NCBI GenBank assembly: GCA_030762895.1
Contig: CM061062.1
Span: forward strand, 282,778,397 to 282,842,396
Length of the DNA: 64,000 nt
From: Sophora flavescens
Lineage: Eukaryota > Streptophyta > Magnoliopsida > Fabales > Fabaceae
Reading direction: 5' to 3'
Shown in pieces: positions 22,951 to 33,600 of the stretch. The stretch's first letter is position 1. The number at the start of each line of letters is the position of its first letter. The notes below the pieces were generated by a model. The model saw nothing but the letters and a program-made list of their open reading frames with translations, was not told where the DNA came from and did not search any database. Both the position numbers and the translations under genes were made by a program.

Positions 22951-25900
22951 TGAGACACCCCGATGTGCCCCATCGTATTATTACATTAAAACCTTAATAT
23001 TTATTTACTTAATCGCGCTTATCTTTGAAAATACGTACAAATTAAAACTTAATTAATAATTATATAACTTATGCAAATACAAAACACACCAAAGTTGTAC
23101 TATATAATTACACACATGTTTATTTATTACATTACCAAAACATCGTTGAGGGTATCCTCTCGGTAGGATCCCTCACAGGCATAAACTTCACTACAAACAT
23201 ACTTAGCGGAATTATAAATACTACTTAGACACACCGGCCATAATGTCTATACTCTCATCGCCATGAATCACAGATCGACCTCCAAAGATCCTGGTTCATA
23301 CGGAGTTCCATCTAACTCCTCAAAGAATCGGTTCCTCCATCGGGTCTTCTCGTACGATCACATCAGAAATAAAATACAACACACAAAGATATAGGGAATA
23401 AGAAACAGTTCTATCATCAAAAAGCGGAAAAGAGTAATAGTAAATTATACAGCAATTGTCACAGGCACGCATCACTCAAAATCAACAATCATCCTCAATT
23501 CACTATATCATCCTCTACCCTCAGCCCATGCAACTAAAACTTTATACTGATGTGGCCATCTTCACTCCTGTCACATTAGTCAGTAGTCCAGAACGGTCCA
23601 GTACCGATAACTTTCGAACGCCTCAAAGACTAAACACTTATTAGTCTAAAATGGTCCAGTGCCAATAACATACGAACTCGTCAAGGAATATCATTCCATA
23701 ACGGCCCAGTGCCAAGAACATACGAACTCGTCAAGGAACATCCTTCCATAACGGTACAGTGCCAAGAACATGCGAACTCGTCAAGAACTAAAGAGTATTA
23801 CGGTAGTCTACCTCGGCATCCACATCCGTAGGGCACTCACCCGCAATATCCGATATCCCCAAAATAGGATATCCTGACCTCGTGTGTTCCACTCACACGG
23901 CTGTGACTAACAATATCTCGATAAATGAATCTCCCTAAATTACATCAATAACAACCTAGTGCCTCAACCTTCCATCAAAATCTCAACACCTTTTTCCTCA
24001 TAGATAAAACCACTTAATTAGGCTAGGCACCTCTAAATCACCTTTATTCTCTCACCCAAACAATTATCTCCCGAACAACACCTATCCTTACTTAAAAATC
24101 AGCTAAGCACAATTTTAACAACCAGGCAGATCATGCATAACATAACATCAGAAAATATTCAATTATCTCAATATCATATAAAGCAATTTATCACAACCAA
24201 CTCATAATAATCAAACCAAATAAATAACAAAGTCAGACTCATCACGGCCTGGCCATGACAACCATCACTACGCCGTGACAGACAAAAACATCCTCACAAT
24301 CATAATTATTCAAACACCGAAACAATACGTCACATGCAGATGGAATACCTCAACCAGCGTATCACAAACAGTCAAAAGTAAATAATTCAAACATCCTCAA
24401 ATATTTAAAATCAACTTAATGTCGATAAACCTACAATCCCCGAATCACCATTGGTTTTACAGAAAAGGTTTCCAATGGGATTTTGGTCTTGTCGATTACT
24501 CGACTACTAGTAGGGTTTAGGTCGCCCTACACAATTATCATATAATCTACTACTTATCGATTCCGACGATAGGTTGATTCTTTTCCACACCTGAGTTTGC
24601 ACCGGAAATACGTACACGACGATCCTCGTTATCCCGCCACGAGTTAACACAACCACCTCCAACCAAACAACATACTTATAATTAATCAACTAACACCCAT
24701 CTATGACACTTTAGAGCTAGGTTCGGCCAAGACTTAGAAAATAGGTTTAGGGTTATCTTCTTAATGCCATATTTTGGATCCTAGTTACTAGAGTCTTAAC
24801 TAACATAGGTTACTTATTACAATACTAAAATTTGAAACAAAATCCTCTAACCTTTAGGGTTAGGGTTTTGGCCAAGGACTGACTTTTAGGGTTCAAAATC
24901 CTTAAAATTCCTAATCATGATTAAGTCATAGATTAATGATCCTTGATTAACCTAAATCATAGATTAGTGACTAAACAACTAAAGTTGAAACTCAAAACTT
25001 CCTATCTCTTTTATACAAGGATTCGGCCTCAACATGTTCATAGGGTTAGGGTTCTTAGTTTAATAAACCAACTTGGATTTATTAAGCATACATACTAATA
25101 GCTTGATTAACAATATCATTAATGAAAACTTTGAACAAAACTCATCTAGTTCCAAGAACTAGGGTTTCGGCCTTGATGAAATCACTAGGTTAGAGTTTGA
25201 TTTTTGATCTTATATATACTTAAATACAAGAACTATCAAGATACTAGAAGATTGAATCATGAATCAAGACATGAAAATGAAACAAAACCTATGAACATGA
25301 TATTGACCTAGGTTCGGCCATGACCAGAAATCAAGGAAAGAAATTTCTCATGATCTTATGCTTCTAGATGATGAAAATAGAGATGATTATAAGATCATAG
25401 CAATTGGTTTCATGTCAAAAGGATTTTTCTAGAATTAGTTATGAATTTTCAAAGTTCTAGATCTAGAAACTTAAAAGTGATGAACAACTATGAAATAAAC
25501 TTTGAATCAAGAAATTGATTGAAGAACATAGACATTATTAGAGAAGAAGAATAGGATTCACCTCTTGGATATCAAGAACAAGTGAAGATCCAAGAACTTT
25601 CTTCACAAATCTAACACTAGAAGACTTATAAACTTAGGGTTTTTGAAACAAATGGCAAAAGAAACTAAGTGAAAAGTGAGAGTATGGTATTTATAGAGGT
25701 AGTGGCGCCATCTTAGGAAGGATCTAGATGATGATGAGTTGTCTTGCTAAAGGATTCAAATGCAATTAAGTTCTAAGGACCAATTTGCAAAGATTCCAAA
25801 AGTTGAAGGACTAGTTTGCAAATTGTTAATAAAGTGTCATGATGATGATTTTGCCACATTTAATGCAAGCTTATCTTGACCAAAGTTGTCTAATTTTTGG

Positions 25901-26783
25901 CATTAGATATTTTAGAGAAAACCTAACTTGTTGAAGAAGATTTGTTGAAAAAGATTGTTGAAGAAGATTGTTGAAGCTTAAAGAACAAAGTAGAAGAATG
26001 GAGAACATTCTAGAAAATTCTTGGTTCATCTAAGAATTATGAGGGCAGTCCCTTCTCCCTCATGGGCTTGCGCATGGGCTTGGTTTCATTTTTGTGGGGC
26101 CTACTTGAAGATTTAAGCATTAAGCTTAAGATAGGAAACTTGTATAGTTTCAAATAGGCTTTATGTAATCAAACCATGAACTAGAAAATTTTGGGCTTCT
26201 AAGCCACGACCATTTGAGATTGGAAACAAGGATTCTAGCCCAATCTACTTGGAAAAACTTAAAAAACTAATTTAGGGACAAAAGGGTAATTTACAGAAAG
26301 TTCAGGGGCTTAAACGTAAAATTCCTAAATTTTCTATTGAAAAACCTTCTAGACTTAAAAATATGATTCATCCCCTTGAATCATCTCAAAATCCTAATAT
26401 AACCCTCTATTTACTCTTAGAAACTCTAATTTCCCTTCCGTCGTCTACCCGATTACGCGTTCCGTCTGAAAAACGTAAATTATTTTATTTTTTCTGGAAA
26501 TAATTCTAAAAATACAAAATCGTAGAAAATAAAATACTAAACTTAAGTCTTTCGTTCACGAATTAAAATTAGGTCTTTTGAGCAGTATTATTATACTGTC
26601 AATGGAATTTGCGTAGGGTTTACTGACTTTCCAACCTAAATTTTAATCGTAGTTTCCTACGGTCAAGTAGGATTGAGTAATAACCTCCGTTTATTTAAAA
26701 TAATTTTATAAAACTAAAATAAATTTATAAACATATTTATATGTATTATTGTTATTTAAAACAGTAAAATACAGGATGTTACA
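22951..26783 (-). repeat. Right long LTR (3833 bp), the 5' LTR
   Basis: On the minus strand it starts TGTAACATCC at 26783 and ends at 22951 just before the primer site. It contains the same TATA box (25687-25696) and the 50-bp tandem array (23588-23787) as the left LTR. Its outer end cuts the Tat-like gag at 26784; the five bases CCTTG (26784-26788) are the candidate target site, but the partner copy is lost. Confidence 0.9.
23588..23787. repeat. 50-bp tandem repeats in the right long LTR
   Basis: Same four-unit structure as 17952-18152, with the ACTCGTCAAGGAA core at 50-bp spacing. Confidence 0.9.
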
Positions 26784-29210
26784 CCTTGGCTACTACCGTT
26801 GCGGGACTCAGTTCTGTCTTGTGAGTGATAAGATGGCGTTTCTGCCCCCTGGCCTTCTCGGCAGCCACTTCATCATAAAATGTTTCGCATCTTGGGCACA
26901 CTTTAAGTATGCCACTAGATTTTTTGCGTGTCATGAAATCGACAAGAGGTTCTCCCCGCTTTGGATAAATATCAAATGAATCCAACAGATCCATCTTGAT
27001 ATTTTTCCCATCCTTGATGTTGACCATGCCGATTCCCATAGGGACTCGGCGGTCTGTCTTGTTAACTTCAGGACCAAATGGTGCTGTATCAACCTTCATG
27101 TCTGGTTTCTTGTCTGAAAATTTTAGTCTTCCTTCTGCCAAACCTTTCTGAATAATGTCCCTGAAATGCATACAATCATTAGTTACATGACCAAAAGTGT
27201 TATGATACTTACAGTACTTCCGATCCTTAATCTCACGGGCTTTCAAAAGCCTATGATCATCTGACAATTTTAACTGCTTATCTTTGAGTAATATGTCAAA
27301 TATTTGATCGGTCTTGGTCACATCAAATGTATACACTTTCCTATTAATGAAAGGAATCCTTTCTTTGGCCCTCACAGGCTTCAAAGCTTGGCATATATAA
27401 GGTGGACCATTTTTTAATTCAATGTAATCTACCTCATATTCCTCAGAATCGTTGCCTTCCTCGTCAGATTCATTGCATCCGATAAAGTTAATCTTTTCTC
27501 TTTTGAGGAATTTCTTCTGCTTGAAAACCTTTTTGGCTTTCAATTGTTCAATTTGTTGGACTTTGTCTCCTATTTGGGTAAGGTCAATTAGACGTTGGTT
27601 GACCAATTTCTTCCTGATGTGATAATCTAGACCCCCAGCAGCAATCTTCACTATTTCTGCCTCAGGGATAGGGGTGAAGCAACGACTCCTCATTTGACGG
27701 AATCGGGCAAGGTAGTCATCGACAGACTCGTAATTCATCCTCTTAATGCCAAATAAGTCTGCCAATCCTATATTTAGGTCACCCCTAAAGAATTGATCAT
27801 GAAAACTCCTCTCTAATTGATTTCAGGAATGTATGGAATTAGGCCTTAGAGTTGAAAACCAAGAAAAAGCATTCTTAGTCAACGAACTAGGAAAGAACTT
27901 CATCTTTAGTCCCTCTTCTAAAGCCAAATCTCCCAACTCGATTGTATATCGGGCAATGTGCTCGACTGTTGACTCTCCACTTTCTCCTAAAAATTTTGTC
28001 AACTTGGGTATTTTATATCCTTGAGGCATTTCTGCCTATTGGACCCAATCAGGAAATGCCGATGCAAAAAATGGTTGATTGGCATAACCTATATTAAAAC
28101 CAAATCTATTCAATGCCTGCTCGACAACTTGGTTTACATTTTGGTTTAGAACGTTTTGACGAAACGCTCCAAAAGCACCCTGGTTTATGACAAAATCTCT
28201 GTCTTCCTCTGGTTGTAGAACATGTACATTTCCACGTCTCAAAGGAATCTGACGATGGGATTGTGGCCATTCGTCATCTTGTTCAGATCCGTCAAGTTGT
28301 ATAACTTGTGGTTGTTCACCCTGTGGTTGATTATTCCTATTGACATTTCTATTGAGATTTCTATTGGTATTTTGGTTATCATCTAGGGCTACAACGCCCA
28401 AGACTCTATTTAACATACATATCTCATTTGTCAATGTCAAGCATGCATTATTTGTGTTTTCCATTAATGGCGTAATCACTGTACTCATTTGTTGAGTAAA
28501 TGTATTCACCATGTCATGGTTACTAGAGTCAATTTGTTGTCGAACATCGGCTAATGTAGCCTCTGACAGATCAACAATATTTTGCGGGGGTTGTCTTAGT
28601 GGGGATATATATGGCCTTACTACTGGTTGCTCTTGTTGAGAATGGGTTACTAATATTGACCCTGTTATCACATTCGCATGATTGGGAATTTGCCCCCCAA
28701 TTGATGGTCCTGCCTGTCCAGATGTATGGGCAGCCATCATCATTCCATTTGGATATCGTATGTATGCAAATGGGGTATTTGGATTGACAGCAATCGAACC
28801 ATAAGGCATCCCATACAAAGGTTGTGACAGAGGTTGTGTAGTCCCTCTTGGGTTTGAATTCACAATGCTTTATGGAGACAATTCAGTAGTTGGTGGATTT
28901 ATTTGTTGTAAAACCGGGGAAGTTGGTGACGGGAGTATTCCTTGGCGAACTTCATCAAATCTATTGACAACTTGAGCGTAAGAAATACCTCTTCTCGCAC
29001 CTAAACTATCAATGCTATTATTCCCTGCATTAGTAGCATTAGCCTTGGTTGCAGGAATATTGTCAACTGGTGCAATAGCGACGCAGTGGCGTTAGTGCCT
29101 GCTACGCCTGCATCACTTGCACTACTCATATTCACAGAATTTTGGGAAATAGATGATGTTTGAACCACCTTTCCACTCCGTAGACGTATACAAATAAATT
29201 TGTATGTCAA
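26784..29210 (-). pseudogene. gag of a Tat-like Ty3/gypsy element, with nonsense codons, cut by the long-LTR element
   Basis: From 28863 down one frame continues through stops at about 28034 and 27821 to 26784. It is Gln/Asn-rich first (PLSQPLYGMPYG), then carries a gag core (EHIARYTIELGDLA, KMKFFPSSLTKNAFSWF, YESVDDYLARFRQMRSRC) and a zinc-binding-like CKYHNTFGHVTNDCMHFRD. The C-terminal part ends in the LTR of the inserted element at 26783. A further upstream piece (29210-29001) lies in another frame. The Cys-His pattern and the primer site at 29243 fit the Tat/Ogre/Retand lineage. Two stops occur where related proteins have tryptophan, suggesting G-to-A decay. Confidence 0.85.
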
Positions 29211-29242
29211 ATTCGTGACACTGTACGATTTACTCTAAACTC

Positions 29243-29260
29243 GCCCCACTGGGCGTGCCA
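29243..29260 (-). promoter_or_regulatory. Primer-binding site of the Tat-like element
   Basis: The minus strand reads TGGCACGCCCAGTGGGGC, three bases after the LTR end. This primer site form is characteristic of Tat/Ogre elements (reported as tRNA-Arg type). It is followed on the minus strand by the gag leader. Confidence 0.8.
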
Positions 29261-29263
29261 ATT

Positions 29264-30319
29264 TGTTAACGTTGGTTTTTGGTTGGTGTCCAAAAATTCC
29301 TTTGTTACAAATAATTAAAAATCAAGCGAGTGTGAGACCTACAAGTTATGCGGTAATCTCGTCAGAATGTGTGTATGTATTGTCTGCCAAGTATGAATTT
29401 GACAAGTTTGTCAAATCTAGTAATATACTGGCAAAGACTTGATGCTATGACAAGTGTATAAGTTTAGGAAAAAGATGTATCGATTATTGTCAATGATGAA
29501 ACTTGACAACGAAATTGTTTATATTTGAAAATGGGAATTTGAAATTTAAAAGGAGGAAGTAGTTTTATATGTAGAAAATAACTTCCTGATTGAACTAAGT
29601 TTACAATAAAAGAAGAAACATAAGTTTAAAAAGAAAGTTAACTAGAGTAGAATCTAAATGATACAACTTTCAAGAAGTAAATGAATTTAAAAGAAGAACA
29701 TAAGAGAAATGCTAGAAATGAGTAAGAATAAATGAAGAAATTGAACAGAAGAAATGAAAATGGCATCGAATTTTGCCATAGTATTGAAATAAGAAGGATG
29801 GAGGGAATACTTGAATGTAATCCGTCAATCTACTGTGTGATCGAGATGTGTAGGATGTGTATCAAGTAACCTCCTTTATTACATTGTAATAACTAGTATT
29901 TATAGGCAAATAAAATAATTATCTGGTAGTAACTTCCTATCTAAATGACTGCCACATGTCCTTGGCAGTTCTCTTAGGCTTTACATTTAAATTGTTTGTC
30001 AATACAATTCCAATAACTGCTCAATGTCTTGAACTGCTCCATGTCAACTGGCTTGTCTTTGACGGGATTAACTGCTTGACAACTTATCTTGGCTATATTG
30101 TCGATTTTGAGACTTAGTCATTTTTTTCTTTTCCATATCTTTGACAATCCTCCTATGAATTTCGTCAAAAGGTTGCTTGCCAATCTATCTATTCGTCAAC
30201 ATGTACAATTTCTTATCAGCTAAGTATTTTCGATATTTAGAACATTACTTTCTTTACTTCAATTCCTTCACAAATTGTTTAATTATTTCTGTCAAGAGTT
30301 TGAAATTCTTCCACTAACA
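29264..30319 (-). repeat. 5' LTR of the Tat-like element (1056 bp)
   Basis: On the minus strand it starts TGTTAGTGG at 30319 and ends GTTAACA at 29264, so both ends carry TGTTA/TAACA inverted termini. A TATA box (GCCTATAAATACT, minus) lies at 29895-29907. The 3' LTR is not in the window as a recognisable copy. Confidence 0.75.
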
Positions 30320-30460
30320 AGTGGTAAGCATCTTGACCCCATAAGGAGTAGGACATAAGTTCGAATCTTGGTGGAGTAATTAATAAATGGTCTGGCTAAC
30401 TAACGTGTGGCCTAAGGGCATGGTTAAAGAAGCAATAAAAACAAAATTCGTATTGAAAAA
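30320..30460 (+). mobile_element. Candidate tRNA-derived SINE fragment
   Basis: GTGGTAAGCATCTTGACCCC resembles an A-box region and GTTCGAATC (about 30358) is a good B box. It shares CTTGACCCC and the B box with the SINE at 31898. The tail is A-rich (AATAAAAACAAAA). The left end coincides with the LTR end. Confidence 0.4.
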
Positions 30461-30670
30461 CTAAGTATCATACTCTTCGAAATATTAAATACATTATTTT
30501 TCATATAATTTTTTTCTTTTTTATTACTTAAACAATGCTCTAGAGACACTTAGCATTCTCTATTAATAAATATTAGTACATGGTATCCAAGTGTAATAAA
30601 AATTAGAAAACAGAGTGATAAAAAAGATGGATGATGTTGGGAAAGAAAAGAATTGCGTGTAGTTGGAGGA

Positions 30671-33600
30671 ATGGGCGTAGAGTGGGTTTTGATATGCCAC
30701 GGGTTGGTGAGTGTGGTGGTTGTCATCTCTTTCCTTTGCGGTAGATGGCCCATCTTTCAGGGCACTTTCATCCAGCGCATTCACTCCTTCCTCACTTATG
30801 GCGCCTACGATTATTTCCTGTCTGTATCTCTCTCTGTTTTTTCTAATCAAATAATGAAATCAAATCTGATTCAATTTCTTCAATTGGTTGTTGGTGTAGG
30901 CGTTTTGTTGGCGCTGTTTTCGGCTCTAGGTGTCAGGATGCGATTCTCTCTGTCGAATATTGCTGCTGCGATCGCCCCAATCCTCTTCTCCAGGTTTCCT
31001 CTTTCTTAATTCTTTTTGTCATGGTTACAGGCTATGTTTGGATGGATGGAACGGAGTGATTAGTAATAGAGTGAAATATAAAAACAAGATCTTAACTCAT
31101 TGTTTGTGAGTTTTTTAAGTATTTGAGTGCAATTGTTAAGGATAGGAACTCAAATCCTTAAATTTTCGTACCTCCAATGTGGGAATTTGGGATGGAGTGG
31201 GGTATACAGCACTTCATAACTTTTGTAAAGGCTTGGCCACTATGAAGCCTGGATACTTATTAGGATACGGGTATACGACACGGATATGGGAAATTTTCTG
31301 AAATTCAGATACGATAAGACCACGATAAGTTAAGAAAAATTTATAGAAAAATATTTTATATAGATGCACAATATTTATATAGAGAAAGAGCCATTGATCA
31401 TTTTCCGTTAATGTATAACTATGATGATCACAATTTATAAGAAGATACATGTGATCAAAATAACAAAAAAAAAAAAAAAAACAGTCCTACCTATATCATA
31501 ATATATTGTTTCCCCTATGTCAGAACATCAACAAAAGCATCTTTAGTGGAACTCAAAACAAGACTCGGTTCTATACAATAGCCAACAATCGAAATGCATC
31601 TTTACTAAATTATTGTCTAATGCTAATTGATTCAGTCTCCTCTCTTCCTTTACCATCATCTAACAAAAGCATAGCTTCTAAGTATGGTTCATCAAAAGAC
31701 ACCTCTATCAAAGGGATACTTCTTGGATACGTATTCGGAAGTATCCTAAAAGTATCGGGTAAAAGAAAATAAAAAAATAAAAAATAAAAAAGAGGATACT
31801 TCTTGGGTACGTATCCGGAAGTTTCTTATGAGTATCGGTATTGGACACGGATACGACATGGATACGTTTGCATTTTTGAAGTATCTAGACTTCATAGCTT
31901 GACCCCTTAAGCAAGTACTCAGGGATTCGAATACTGGCTCATGGAAAAAACCTGGGTGGGAGGGGACTATCTATCTTGTGCGCCTTCCGATTTCCTGGTG
32001 GAGATTAGGCATGATAACAGATCAGATGAGTACCCAAAAAAAGAATTTGTAATTCATTTCATTTCATTAATTACCATTATATTCCCAAATCTCTCGCTGT
32101 TCGCTTGTTAAAACTTGCAAACAGTGGAGCCTTACACTTCACTACATTTCCTTCAAAACTCTCAAACATAGCCATAGTATAGTGTTCAAATAGGAAGGAA
32201 GATATTGTAGCTGAGGGTTTTGTCCTTTATTTATAGATAGAGATCACACTTGTGTTAGGATTGCTGGTTATGACAGAGCGGTGCCTACGATCCATTTGCT
32301 TTGTTTTTTATTTCCTGTTATTTTCTATTTTCATTTTTTGTTTTCATTAATAATTGGAAAAAAAGACACCTTATTTTCATTTCATTCAGGAAACGGTGAA
32401 AACAACAAAATGTTGTTTTCAAAGTTTCCTACAAATCTTTGAAAAAAGAAAGACATTTTTGCAATTATTAATGAAAGCATGAAACTGAAAACAAAGCAAA
32501 CGAGTCTTAGTATTTTGAGTTTGGCCATCATGTGTTGGGCGTGGACCCGTATTTCTGGTCCAGAACATATAGGTTCCGCTTTCAATTCCATTTTTCCAAG
32601 TTGTGTTTGAATAATAATTGTTCTAATGTCTATTTAAACATCTTTAAGGAAACATTTTTCTGATGATTTGATAAACAAACTCGTGTTTATTGCAGGTCAT
32701 ATATCTTGTGATCATCATCGTAACATATTATTTCATTGCCAAGTCTTCTTTTGCCTATATTCCTGGATACTATTTAAGTGAAATTCACAGGTATTGTACT
32801 TCAGGGTCAATATTTTACTTTGCTCTTGCTTTTCGGTTTACTCAGCATTATTCTATCCTGAATTTTGTTAGACATTATATTTTCTTTTAGGTGCACAAGC
32901 TTGTTGGCTGTTGCTGTTGGGATTCTCCTCTTTCTTTTGACTAGCTTTTCTGATCCAGGGACAGTGAAGGCTGAGAATGTTTCTCAATATCTTTCTGCTT
33001 ACCCCTATGATAATATCATTTATTCAGAGAAAGAATGTTCTACTTGCAAAATTTCAAAGTGAGTTTGCCGCCACTAGTGTAAAATTTTGTTGAAATCTTT
33101 GATGAATCTATGTATAAAATGGTCTTACTTTTTTATGCAGACCTGCTAGGTCAAAACACTGCAGCATTTGTGATCGCTGTGTTGCACGCTTTGATCATCA
33201 CTGTGGATGGATGGTTAGGAATCTTTGAATTTCTCCAACTTTATAAGATTGTTTATATGGTATTCATTTAATAAATCACATGTTTTTTTTTATTATTATT
33301 GTACTGAGTTGTTTTTCTTGCAGAATAATTGCATAGGGGAGAGGAACACCCGATATTTTATGGCTTTTCTTTTATGGTGAGTTCTGTATGTGGTGCATCA
33401 GTTTGTTATAACTAACAATTTATTCTTACACGAGTATCATTTTATGCAATCACTTCTTTGCACAAGGAACCCTAGAAAAATTAGACACAGCATAGGATTA
33501 ACCAAAGACTCTGGAAAATTCCTTTCCTCAGAATAAAAATATTGAACTGAGGTTCGCTCCAAAATATGTCAGGAGGTATCTTCTTGCACTTCCGGTAGAA

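Larger units (their letters stand above)
16878..26783 (-). mobile_element. Long-LTR Ty3/gypsy element (Del/Tekay-like), leader-LTR-gag-LTR array
   Basis: Two nearly identical direct repeats of about 4.27 kb (16878-21173 and 22518-26783) each contain a short leader with primer site followed by a long LTR. Between them lies 1.78 kb with a polypurine tract (21174-21190) and a gag. On the minus strand this reads LTR (26783-22951), primer site, gag, polypurine tract, LTR (21173-17316), primer site and leader remnant (17315-16878). The array therefore contains one LTR-gag-LTR unit plus the beginning of a second internal region. Protease, RT, RNase H, integrase and any chromodomain are absent. Such arrays arise by unequal recombination between LTRs. 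The right LTR end interrupts a Tat-like gag. Confidence 0.88.

Noticed and set aside
18600..24300. A gene hidden within the long LTRs, given their 3.85-kb length
   Set aside because: No frame longer than about 60 codons is shared by both copies, and substitutions fall without regard to any frame.
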